From: Ephemerocybe angulata
Taxonomy: Eukaryota > Basidiomycota > Agaricomycetes > Agaricales > Psathyrellaceae
Direction: 5' to 3'
NCBI GenBank assembly: GCA_013368325.1
Contig: JAACJK010000006.1
Span: 186,001-250,000 of the forward strand
Length of the DNA stretch: 64,000 bases
Numbering within the stretch: the first letter of the stretch is position 1; each line of letters opens with the position of its first letter. This document shows positions 54,737 through 64,000 of the stretch, piece after piece. The notes under the pieces were generated by a model. It searched no databases. It was not told the origin of the DNA and was given only the letters and a program-made list of their open reading frames with translations. Made by a program: the position numbers and the translations under genes.

Positions 54737-55430
54737 CACATCTGGCTGTCTACTCGAACGCCTAACCGTCCTATGTATGACCGACGACTGGGATCTTTCT
54801 GAGGGCGTCTTTATGCGTATCCTTCGTCGGTGCCCAGAACTTTCCTACCTCGAAACCAACCACATACCCGAAGCCGATCTCGAGGAGCTTCAGCAAGAGT
54901 GCAATACCAGCACCCGAAGTTCTCAGGTCACCATACCCTGCCTCCAGAACCTTGTCCTGCATCGGAAGCATTATGAATCTTCGCCATATATTGACTTTAA
55001 ATCCTTAACCGTATTGGCGAAAGCTCGAGACGACATGCACGAAGGGGGGATGACTACCAAACTCAAAGTCCGCGCCAAATTAGCCTGGTTCACTGAGAAC
55101 GCGTCTCTATGGGTGCTATCCGACTTAGATGGCCTACCTCCCCGTGATTCAAGGCGTATGATGCAGTTAAATGGCTGGGCAAGGGTCCTGAGGCTGTATA
55201 TAACTTACAGTCCTCCAGGTTCCTTCCCACTCCTGAGGCCTCGTTATCTCAAGTTAGTCTGGAGGTTGAACAAAGTGCTCGGGGAATTGGAGGGATTCGC
55301 CCTTGAAGGGATGGAGTCCCACGCTTATGTCTGTGCTTTCCTTTATGATTTTGCTTATGCTCCAAATTCTGAATGACGCTTTTGCCCTCTAGCGCTCTGA
55401 TATCCCTGCCCTACTTTACAGGATAGGAAG

Positions 55431-56143
55431 CATGGGACCATACGCCAATCCCGACGACAAATTATTTCATTTCGTTGCTCGTGCGAAGCGCCTTCTTGAT
55501 ATATGGATGCCAACGCTTATTGAGCACGCGCGGACCAACCGATTCTGGGCTCGTCGAGGGAGGGAAGAAATAAGTTATATACACAAACACAGCGGCAAGT
55601 CAGATTCAGTGGTTAATTCCGACGGCTTTGCTGATTATTGGCGACCTCCTCAGATAAACGAGTATTGAACGATAGAGTCCGTGCAACCATCCTGGGTCTC
55701 AAGGACGCCGTAGCTGTGTCGCCTACTCCTTCGTAGCAACTGCCGCCGCGTGGGTGCAGCGAGTGGGCACCGGAGGGCGACCAGAGAATCGAGCCCTTCA
55801 GACTTTAGCGCCCGGCAGCTTATTGTACGAGTACCCCACGGGGTGGGGTGCAAGATTCGGGTTTTTAATGAATACCGATACATAGATACTGCTGAGGGTG
55901 ACTTTATGTCAGGATACAAGACCACAGAAGATCCTGGCAAGTGGTCGTAGGATACGTCGACGTCTCGGTCCCGGAAGCTCGATGTCGTCACGGCACGGGT
56001 CATCAAATACAAGCGCCGACTCAGTACTTGCCGGACAGTGCCGATGCGCGCTAGTTCTTGAACCTCGACCACGACATAGAACGACGATGACCAGGAAACT
56101 CTCGACATTGCCACCAGAAATTGTAGGCGAAATACTCGACTAT
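55431..56143 (+). pseudogene. duplicated fragment of the 59.52-59.93 kb region with a 317-bp extra segment
   Basis: 55431-55556 matches 59518-59644 (GPYANPDDK.FHFVARAKRL.DIWMPT), and 55874-56143 matches 59645-59925 (SGYKTTEDPGKWS, then the start of an F-box gene MTRKLSTLPPEIVGEILDYL). Between them 55557-55873 is unmatched in this window. The F-box start is cut after DYL and continues into unrelated sequence, so no gene survives. Confidence 0.7.
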
Positions 56144-56169
56144 CTAAACGTGACCGACCGGTTACCGGT

Positions 56170-56628
56170 CTATGACCGGATTGTGAATAGGTATGGGAAG
56201 TTTATATGCAGATCAGTTCACTTTCCGCCTGCAGCAGATGATTCAATTGCCTTAAACTGAAGTATGACATGTTGCCCACAGCAGGTTTACCTTGGGTTTA
56301 CTTACATCTTCCCGGGCCATTGACCGCAACCAGTGAGTTCCTCTACTCTTTTCAATTGTTTCATCTCTGACGTTTGTGCGACGATGGGCTTCTTACAACA
56401 TAAAGACGCTGGAAACGAACCACCCTCTCCATCTGAAATCGACACCATCCGGAGAAGCATTGCCATCTCGCGAGCCCAGTTCTCGGCACTGGCTGGGATG
56501 CCTTACAATCGAAACTTGAAGAAGCATGCCGTCCCGAGGAAAGCGCGCGAGCTCATCGACTCCGAACTATTAATTGCCTTGCAACAACACCATCAGCGAC
56601 GGTCGGAACGCACAAGGACGACATACTG
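56170..56628 (+). pseudogene. truncated copy of the F-box gene promoter and 5' end (from 48.25-48.65 kb)
   Basis: 56170-56548 matches 48247-48645: upstream sequence with the GGTTTACCTTGGG repeat, then MGFLQHKDAGNEPPSPSEID and NLKKHAVPRKAR. Homology stops at GCGCG; the frame then ends after 76 codons or so of the original plus unrelated residues. It joins directly to the fragment at 55.43-56.14 kb. Confidence 0.75.
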
Positions 56629-56904
56629 ATAGACGACGGGCCGATGACCTTGCCATTGCAGCACCGGCTTGCGTCGTCGGGGGATTCCTCCTGCATGGGA
56701 CGCCTCTCTTTGCTGGATCTTTCTATGGCACATCTTGTTGATGTCGCAGCGGAATTCAGCAACCAGATAGTCTTGTTTAAACGATTCTTTTCGTTCTTGT
56801 CTATTGATCCTGTGGTTTGAGATGTACGAGGGGGAGTTGAGCAAAGAAATTAGGGGCCTTTGATTGGATTGACGAAGTATCGACTGTTCCGAACGTCCAA
56901 GACT

Positions 56905-58518
56905 TCAGTTCGATAACATCATCCGGTACAGCTTGGTGAAATTATTTATGCATCTTCCCAAGCATTGAAAGCCAAGAAAGGTGTACATCGGGAGAGAAGT
57001 ATGGGGGGAGTTCCCCGTTAACGTTTCAGCCTCGTCGATCCTATCGGTATTTATTTCGACAAAGTCAACGAGGATGATTGGAATTTCGGCGTACCAATTG
57101 ACATGCAAAACCTGCTTAGACGATAGAGTGGGCATCCTCGAGTAAATATTATTGACCAGGTTTGCCAAGTCCGGGCTATTGCACCACCACCTCTCCCCGA
57201 GGACGACGATCTCAAGAGACTCCATCCCAGCGAAGCACTCCCCCGCCATCGAGTCCATTTGCTCCCAAAGGTCGACGTCGAGGATGGCCTTCGATGAGTT
57301 GCGCGCGTCTCTTGCGAGGAACGCGGGTTGACAGAGGATTTGTAGTGTAAACGTCAAGCGCAGAACCCGCAAACTTTCATGGCTCAAGTTTCGGAGGGCA
57401 GTGACGATGGCGTCTGTGTATGGTTGAGGTATCGGTTGGCAACTCAGCATGACCAGGAACTCGACATCAAGAGTTTGAACGAGGGGAAATTGGTGAAACC
57501 GTAGAAAGTCTAGCTCAAAATAAGCCTTCATATTCATTATTTTTGGAAAAGAACAAAAAGACTAACCTAGAGCTCGCAACTCCCCCTCTGGACGGCCGGA
57601 GTTGATATGCACATGAAACGATAGCCTTTCAAGGTGGACTGCGCACTTCAAGAGGAGTTCCTGTATCGCGGCCTCCGCAGCGCTATCGTACTGGGTAGAA
57701 TGCACCTGCAGGCTGCGCAAATAAGAAGCTTCCAACTGAGCATCGTCTTGGGCAAATCCCGTCAGTAGCTTCTGCAGGGTGGTACCACAATCGGCGATTT
57801 CGAGGGATTCGAGTCGCCCTTTGCTTGCGCGTTCGCCCACACTGGCTGCAGGTCCCCCAGCCTTTATGCGCTCCAAGTTACGGTCGGAGAGAGATACAGA
57901 AAGGAGAGCGAGCTCCTTGAGATTGGAACGGTCAATGAGGGGAGTAAGCTCCATGTTTATGATCCTGTTCAGAACGAGGGTTTCGAGACTCGGAAGACAG
58001 AACAAGTCGAGCAGTGCTCTCTGAACGGCGACGTCAATAAGATCCCAGTCGATAAATGCACCTAGCTTGTCATTGGTCACCGATAACCTCCTCAGCGACA
58101 CCAGCGACTGCAGGATGTCTGCAAGCCCATCGGCATCGCTTCGCGTTAGCCATTCGAACGAGCCACTATCTATCCTCCACGTCGACTGCTCGACAAGGTG
58201 GATGCTTGTGATGCACGCCGCGAAGCTCGGGTCTGCGACGATGATATCGCGCAGCCTCCGAACGTATCGGTGGGTGGAGAGGCTCTGGGCGATTATGATT
58301 TCCGCTGATCGGTGCTGGCGGACGTGGGTTAAGAGAGCGCGGTCGACGAGCGCGAGGCGGGAGAGGGTGGCCTTGTCCTTGTTTTCCGTGACGAAGTCGA
58401 CAATAAGGGCCAAGAGTTCCTCAGGGAGTTCTAGTGGCATTGCGTTGGGTTTGAGGTGAGTGTGAGAGTCAGGAATGACACAGAAACATCCGTTGCCGTT
58501 TCCTTGAGTGTGCGACAT
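56905..58518 (-). CDS. F-box-like leucine-rich protein, 518 aa
   Basis: Two exons: 58518..57567 and 57509..56905; intron 57 nt (GTTAGT...GCTAG), phase 1, giving GELRAL-D-FLRFHQFPLVQ. F-box LPEELLALIVDFVTENKDKATLSRLALVD (about residues 30-58), then DPSFAACITSIHLVEQ and a run of leucine-rich segments (LVSLRRLSV, LPSLETLVLNRI, RSNLKELALLSV, LESLEIADCG). Likely a substrate receptor of SCF ubiquitin ligase; partners unknown. The start could be the later ATG of MPLELPEELL (residue 27). The orientation is opposite to the neighbouring F-box gene at 59.9 kb. Confidence 0.8.
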
Positions 58519-58620
58519 CGCGCAGGTGTTTCTCCCGCGGTCCCAATATGGAAAGGGCGGCTGACAAGCGCTGAGCGCTTAATTGCACGGAGAACTGATA
58601 AGCGGCACACATAAGCTGGC

Positions 58621-58905
58621 ATGGAGGAAGAAGAGGAGCTGATGGACGCCCTTTCGCCCAAGTACGGCCAGCTCAAGAGGAACAAATGGTGGTTGATTGC
58701 GGAGTACATGTGGCTACATCTCCGATGGGAGGACCTGTCTACTTCGCTAGTGTCAGACACCTGTCACTGCTGGTCAGGTATCGTGCATTCCGCCCCACCG
58801 ACTTTAGCACCCACTCCCTCTGCACGCGAATGGCATCGCTCGCGGGGCGAGTTTCCAGAACACGATTGGCTGTCGTCAAATATGGGGGAGGGCACGACTG
58901 GCTAG
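58621..58905 (+). CDS. possible relic of a DUF2235-type protein
   Basis: MEEEEELMDALSPKYGQLKRNKWWLIAEYMWLHLRWED: the DALSPKY.QLK...WW pattern is like the C-terminal part of fungal DUF2235 (Tle1-like hydrolase) proteins. The rest of the frame has no similarity. Too short to be functional; weak call. Confidence 0.25.
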   Translation: MEEEEELMDALSPKYGQLKRNKWWLIAEYMWLHLRWEDLSTSLVSDTCHCWSGIVHSAPPTLAPTPSAREWHRSRGEFPEHDWLSSNMGEGTTG

Positions 58906-59350
58906 GCAGAGAAAGGTGAAAGTCAGTTCAGTGCGGGGGTTTAACTGTTCGTTGTGCGCGGTCTCGTGTTGGGCCCCCGTCATTTCAGCCCTCATCGTGC
59001 ACCACGTACGGCCCCCCGGCATGCACACCTCTCGAGCTCAATCGTAGGGTTCCTTATCCTGCCGGGGTCGTGGTTCGGGGTACTCGTTGTGAGTGGTTCA
59101 ACACGTCGCCTGTCATTCAAGGTAGCTGATCGTCTTGTTCAATAGCCAGCGCAGTGGGACAACCGTGCTTGGTTAGTCAGGAAGGTGTTCATGTGAGTGC
59201 TTGGTTAGTGAGGATTCAGAAGGTGTTCATGTGAGCGTCTTCCTCCGCGCGGCATTTCAACCCATAGCTAACGTCACGCACCTTTCGAATCGCAGCCCGG
59301 CCTGTTTAACGCAGACTTGGGATCACTGACTACAGGCGTTCACATATAGG

Positions 59351-59716
59351 TATGGAGTCAACGACGGGCGCTTCACGACCGCCTCGCGCGTCGCGCTCAT
59401 CATCATCTCCGCCATCACGGGCGCTAATTTGTCGTTGCGGCTTTCATACGGTGCGGATTCTGGGAGGCTCCAACGCAAAAAGGGGAGGATGCTTCAGTGC
59501 GAGGTGTACAAGATAGGAAGCATGGGACCATACGCCAATCCCGACGACAAAATATTTCATTTCGTTGCTCGTGCGAAGCGCCTCGTTGATATATGGATGC
59601 CAACCATTATTGATCACGCGCGGACCAACCAATTCTGGGCTCGATACATAGATGCCGCTGAGGATGACTTTCTGTCAGGATACAAGACCACAGAAGATCC
59701 CGGCAAGTGGTCGTAG
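59351..59716 (+). CDS. 3' exon of an unidentified gene
   Basis: After an acceptor-like ATATAG the frame reads YGVNDGRFTTASRVALIIISAITGANL (possible membrane segment), then GSMGPYANPDDKIFHFVARAKRL, YIDAAEDDFLSGYKTTEDPGKWS and a stop. Upstream exons could not be found between 58.9 and 59.35 kb, so this may itself be a fragment. Its second half is duplicated at 55.43-55.95 kb. Confidence 0.35.
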   Translation, partial: YGVNDGRFTTASRVALIIISAITGANLSLRLSYGADSGRLQRKKGRMLQCEVYKIGSMGPYANPDDKIFHFVARAKRLVDIWMPTIIDHARTNQFWARYIDAAEDDFLSGYKTTEDPGKWS

Positions 59717-59863
59717 GGAGTACGTCGACTCGGTCCCGGAAACTCGATTTCGGCCCGGCACGGGTCATCAATTACAAGCGCCGACTCGGTCATTGCCGGA
59801 CAGTGCCGATGCTTGGTAGTGCGCGCGCTAGTTCTTGAACCTCGACCACGACATAGAACGACG

Positions 59864-61737
59864 ATGACCAGGAACCTCTCGACCTTGCCACCGGAAATTA
59901 TAGGCGAAATACTCGACTATCTACCGAGATGGCGCGTGCTTGGCCTGGCTTCAACTTGCCGCAGTTTCAGTGCATGTTGTGCACGAATTGCATACAAGAG
60001 GATCGACCTCCATGACCTGGAACGAGTCAAAAGTTGCTGTGAAACTCTCGCGTTCAACTACACGCTTGCTGGATATGTCAGGGAATTTAGCATTGTTCTT
60101 GACCCTCGGTTAGTGGCTGAAAATCAATAGTGGCGCCTCTTTGACGTCAATTATGCTTCCCGAATTCTAGGAATTGTCGGGGCCCTCCCAAAGCTACCTT
60201 TACCCCGCAGTTCAACCGTCTCTTACGCTCGGCCTTGCAGAACACATCTACATTTCTTACCGCCCTCGAGCTTCGCATGCCGAATGGAAACGTCAACTCG
60301 TGCTTAAAGCGCATGTCCTTTCCCCAGCTCAAGATGTTTCACGTGGAAACGGCGCTTAGCGCCGACCTGGCGCAGTTTCTCCTCGCTCATCCGGACTTGG
60401 AGAACCTCAGAATAATGGGCCCGATGGTCCTGCCTGCCAAGGCACGCGGAAGCAGGGGAGCGTGCATAGCCATGTCGATCCCAATGACGGATTTGAAAAA
60501 GTTTGCAGGGCCGCCTGGGTCGTGTGCCATCTTTCTCCCCGGTTCAAAGGTCAACGACGTCGAAATAACTACTTCGGGTAATCCACAAGGGCCTGACTGG
60601 GAGAGCGACTTTGTAGATGCGATCCTAAAGTCTGGACAGCCCATCAGGGCGGTTGGGTTCAGCGACTTTATCTATCGAGATGTCCTGTTTGATCTCATCG
60701 GCGAGAGGCTTTCCAACATCTCCAAATTAACCCTAGGTTTTACGGAGACTGACCAAGTTACAGTTGGTGCCATACTTTCTTTGTTAACAGCAACCTGCTG
60801 ACTTTGTATAGACGGTCTTGGACGGGTTGGCGAAGGTTTTGCCAGACCTGCCTCACTTATATCACCTGCAACTCACACCGCCATCCCCACACCGCCTCGA
60901 CTTGGCAAAGTTGAATGAGGACCTTCTCGACCTCGACTATACACTCCTCTGCCAGCTAACCCATCGCCGAGAGACGCTGTCCGTCTGCGACCTTCTCAGT
61001 GAGTCCTTTCATCAATAGCGACACTTGCGAATCTCACGAAGCGCACAGCAAGCGTGACATGGGCACGACTATCCAACTCAGGGGACTGGCTCCCGCTCTT
61101 CCCAACTCCTGTTGGCATTCACTGGTGGTTCCAGCGGACACCGTTGTGCATGCATATCCAACGACGTGTTATCTCGCATCTCGCGAACGATCTGGCCGAC
61201 ATGGACGATAACGACGACGAAGACGAGGAGGATGTCCAACCAGACGTTCACAAGCTCGCTACAGCCGTCGGATTTATCGTGAACCGCGCTTATGACATTC
61301 CCAAGGATGAAGAAGAGGACAGCAGTGACAGCGGCGGCGAAGACGAGGGCGAGCATGAGCCCCTTCGCGTTCCTGTGCGCAACGACAAAGGCCAGCTGGT
61401 CCAGCCGTACAGCGATGACACCAATGCTGAGCACTGGGACATGTTCGCGTCCATCATCGGGTTTGTGGGTCTGCATCCAGCGCCCATATTCCTGCAGAAC
61501 ATGGCAATGTTTGATTTATTCTTGCCGACAATCGACACGCCCGTCCCTCTGCTTAACGATGCTCAGAAGGAGCTGATGGGGATCATTATGGATCTGCTAT
61601 ACAATTCGTTCAATGAGAAGAACGGGATCAAGCTGGAGAGATACTTCAGGAACCCGGAGGAGCACTGGGGGAAGAGGACTATGACTCTGGGGGTCGCGTT
61701 TCAGGATGCAATTATCCCTATATCTTGCTTACTTTGA
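59864..61737 (+). CDS. F-box-like protein, possibly with an extended acidic C-terminal part
   Basis: Exons 59864-60112, 60172-60762, 60812-60998, 61049-61737; frame is kept at all junctions, 571 aa if one gene. F-box LSTLPPEIIGEILDYLPRWRVLGLASTCRSF (residues 4-35), leucine-rich part LTALELRMP, FPQLKMFHVET, LENLRIMG, LPDLPHLYHLQL. Donors of introns 1 (GTGGCT) and 2 (GTTGGT) are weak. The last exon encodes WLPLFPTPVGIHWWFQR, an acidic run DDNDDEDEED and GFIVNRAYDIPKDEEED..., unlike F-box proteins; it may be a separate gene starting near MHIQRRV (about 61,149), with the F-box protein ending at 61,018. Confidence 0.6.
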
Positions 61738-62136
61738 CATATCCGCACCAATATTGTAATGTACTTTCAACTCCACCACTAATCTGCTAATCATGTATTG
61801 CGAAGTGAATCATCCACCTTAAACCCTCCTGGTCGGAGTGACTTCATTTTGGTCGTCTGTAGGGAACGGAATGAAGATGATTGCCCTTCTTGGAGACCAG
61901 CTGAAGCGGGGTGTGTACTCGGTGTGTACACAGACCTCTTTATTTTCGTTTTCTTTGGATGCCTTTTTCTCGTCCGAAGAGGGGAGTAAGAGCAAAGGTG
62001 TGAATTGTGAGTCCCCGTATCTACTACAATTTTCCATCCCCTATTATTACGTCGGAGACAGCCAGCAGGGTCCTTCACACGTAATTCGTTTGAAGGACTT
62101 CTGTCTTCCCAAACGAGTCAACCCCAAACTCAAAAT

Positions 62137-62897
62137 ATGGGCCGCAGAGCGATATATTACACTGTTGCTGAGAAGAAGGAGGCCCACAGGGCCAGGAGAT
62201 CGGTGCTCAACCGGAGGCCAGAGTAAGTACAGCTGCACGCGATCGGTTTTGTGCGATTTACTTACTCTCTTTCCCTGGTAGAGCCGTCGCGCGTAAGAAA
62301 GCCGAAAATCGCCGCCGATACCTCAAGAGCAAACCTTTACCCACCATTCCCGAGGCCGTGAAGGGGCAGTCACTGATGCCCATGTCGTCGACGCAATGGC
62401 GATCGACCTATGAGCGTTTATATCACGGGGAGGACACGCTCTTTTTGGACGATATTGAACTTGGTGGAGCCGACTTCAAAGCCCTTGCGGACCTTCCTCC
62501 CTATCCCAGCACCCTGACATCTCTCAAAACTTTCAACGACACATGGGTTGAGCTCTCTGCGGCTATCCACGGCTACCTGGTCCACCGCTACGTGCAAGAG
62601 CTCGAAGGACACCTTAATGCACTGAACATTTCAGATTCGGATACGAGGGAGGAGCTGTGGAGGCGATACTATGCCTTGTCGAAGCGCAGGGAGGTTTTTG
62701 CCGATGTCCTGGTAGGGACGAAATCGATGCTGCGGTACAGTCCCTCCGAGCTTCTATCAATGATTAACATGCAATGGACGTCCCGCTTGCTCGTATACGC
62801 TGTAGCTGACCTGGAAGCGGCTAAATCCGGTCGAACATGTTTGATACGTGTATATACTGATAGATTACGGGAGCTGGGGCAGCTACACACTGAGTAG
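62137..62897 (+). CDS. hypothetical protein with basic N-terminal region, 233 aa
   Basis: Exons 62137-62222 and 62282-62897, phase 2, intron 59 nt. Starts MGRRAIYYTVAEKKEAHRAR...VARKKAENRRRYL, a strongly basic stretch like a DNA- or RNA-binding basic region, followed by LPTIPEAVKG and a helical body (STQWRSTYERLYHG; LFLDDIEL; REELWRRYYALSKRREVFADV). The design resembles a repeated mushroom hypothetical family; no named domain. The interval 61,738-62,136 has no gene. Confidence 0.65.
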
Positions 62898-63515
62898 ATA
62901 CTAGTAGAGATGTGCATAATTTGCAAGCCACGCCTCAACGCGTCTCCCCACTCCAACAGTCTTTGTCGTTCCTTATGAGGGGTATTGGTCTGGACGTATG
63001 GTGTGTGCCAACACGCGCCCGAGAAGATACTCGATGAAGCCAGGCACCGAAAGCTTTTGAAACTAAGCATCGAGCAGAAAGCCTGTTACCAATTTGGCGA
63101 GTAAATGGGAGGTAACCCATTTGTACAATCTGTTGTCTTTTTTGAGGGCTCAAACTGTCAATGGAGCAGGCGGCAGCGCATGAGAGGAAGCAAATTCCAG
63201 CGGTAGTATCAGGTGTTCTTCCACAGAGCCGATAGCAACTATGCTACATGTTTGAATACAAAAATATACACGTCGACAAGGCCATCGCGCACAGTATGAG
63301 ATAACAGAAAAAGGAAGGTCCAGTCCAGAATTAAGTGAATGATACACCATACATACTTACGCGTCGATACATGCGTCGTCCGCCCCCCACCCCCAGGTCC
63401 GACCCCCCTTCACATGCTCCGAAATGCCTCGTCCAGGCACCGCAAACATTCCACACAGTCCAAGCGTTATACATGCCCCTTCCAACCTTCCACATTCGTC
63501 TTTTATCAAAGCTAA
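62898..63515. other. intergenic, convergent 3' regions
   Basis: Lies between two convergent genes; no coding motif seen. Confidence 0.5.
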
Positions 63516-64000
63516 TTACCGCAAGCCTTGATCATACCGTCCATACGCTCCCGTCTGTCCATATCCAGGCTGAGGCGCACCTCCTGGCGGACCACCGGAT
63601 CCATACTGTGGCGGCGGAGGGCCTTGCTGGCCCTGCTGCTGGTACTGCGCACTCCCCCCTCCATACAGCGTCCCACTCACCGGCCTCCTCGCCCCTGCAC
63701 CGACGCCCGCACCTCCAGCGCCGGCGGGAAACTCAGAGCTCAGCGGGCTGCCCGTGTCGCCGTCCTGGTACGCGCTGATATCAAAGCCATAATCGTACTC
63801 CGTCTCCGGACGCGCAGGCGCTGCGCCTGGTGGCGGGGGTGGCAGGTCTCGGCTTACGCGGCTGCGGTGGTTCGGCCGGTACTGAGGCTGGCCTGGAAGA
63901 AGCTGCTGAGGCGGCGATTGCGACTGGGGTTGCGATTGAGGGGGAAGTTGTTGCTGGTAAGGATATGGACTGCCCGTATTAGGAAGTGGGCTGGGGGCCC
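63516..64000 (-). CDS. Gln/Pro/Gly-rich protein, C-terminal part (5' end beyond window)
   Basis: Minus-strand frame open from the right edge to a TAA at 63,518-63,516: PYPYQQQLPPQSQPQSQ, RPNHRSRVSRDLPPPP, ETEYDYGFDISAYQDGD, a Gly/Ala stretch, then repeated QYQQQGQQGPPPP and GQTGAYGRYDQGLR. Low complexity, likely disordered. Codon use and the length of the open frame support a real gene; the family cannot be told without the missing 5' part. Confidence 0.65.
   Translation of the reverse strand, partial: APSPLPNTGSPYPYQQQLPPQSQPQSQSPPQQLLPGQPQYRPNHRSRVSRDLPPPPPGAAPARPETEYDYGFDISAYQDGDTGSPLSSEFPAGAGGAGVGAGARRPVSGTLYGGGSAQYQQQGQQGPPPPQYGSGGPPGGAPQPGYGQTGAYGRYDQGLR

Larger units (their letters stand above)
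48478..55376 (+). pseudogene. F-box/LRR-like protein gene interrupted by a copia-type element
   Basis: Coding halves 48478-49544 and 54737-55376. Removing the element and one copy of the 5-bp duplication rejoins the frame exactly (ALIL at the left, TSGCLLERLTVLC at the right). N-terminus MGFLQHQDARGNEPPSPSEID, a helical Ile-rich spacer, F-box VHLIPEEVLEYIFFLS (about residues 80-95), then leucine-rich segments (LPHLRRLSLIH, SLRKLHIEF, LPSLTDLSI) typical of mushroom F-box proteins. Its pre-insertion length would be about 568 aa. As it stands the protein would end just after the left junction (VRDTPRP). The promoter and first 165 codons or so are duplicated, with damage, at 56,170-56,548. Confidence 0.82.

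Noticed and set aside
1..64000. CRISPR arrays, operons, ribosome-binding sites, riboswitches, tRNA or rRNA genes
   Set aside because: The sequence is eukaryotic nuclear DNA with spliced genes; no regularly spaced repeats and no tRNA or rRNA signature were seen by eye.

Overview
The window is a eukaryotic nuclear segment, most likely from an Agaricomycete (basidiomycete) fungus. The signs are very short introns (about 50-75 nt, GTRNGT...CTNA...AG), NACHT NTPase and F-box proteins of the styles abundant in mushroom genomes, a PEX19 gene, sterol and FAD enzymes, a Helitron-type rolling-circle element and a copia-type LTR retroelement. Gene models were spliced by hand from frame and phase agreement. 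Family names come from recognised motifs; no database search was run.

Layout. 1-10 kb: 3' part of a NACHT protein gene (-), an ERG26-like sterol dehydrogenase (+), a small Ser-rich protein (-), a decayed ERG26 relic (+), a six-exon SDR (-), and the 3' exons of a PD-(D/E)XK-nuclease-like gene (-). 10,353-32,877: a 22.5-kb Helitron2/Helentron-like element with a RepHel protein (HUH replicase + PIF1 helicase + C-terminal USP-like cysteine-peptidase domain) and nine further genes, mostly of unrecognised families with compact intron structures. 32.9-33.4 kb: the 5' exons of the same PD-(D/E)XK gene, so the element sits inside that gene's intron 2. 34.6-37.4 kb: a second copy of the pre-insertion locus (SDR fragment + complete PD-(D/E)XK gene). 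It is an unoccupied site and defines the element ends almost to the base.

37.6-48.1 kb is ordinary: an FAD monooxygenase (-), two small multi-pass membrane proteins (+), a second SDR with a 7-nt microexon (+), a truncated DUF7330-like gene (+) and PEX19 (+). 48.5-55.4 kb: an F-box gene split by a young copia-type element (identical 321-bp LTRs, ATCCT duplication, reverse transcriptase deleted). 55.4-61.7 kb: a patchwork of duplicated fragments and two more F-box-like genes. The window ends with a basic-region hypothetical gene (+) and the 3' end of a Gln/Pro/Gly-rich protein gene (-).

The main discovery candidate is the cargo-bearing Helitron2-like element. It has asymmetric terminal inverted repeats, a 3' hairpin, no target duplication, an empty site in the same window, and a cargo that includes an inverted duplication of a two-gene module (13.5-15.7 kb against 16.1-17.9 kb).
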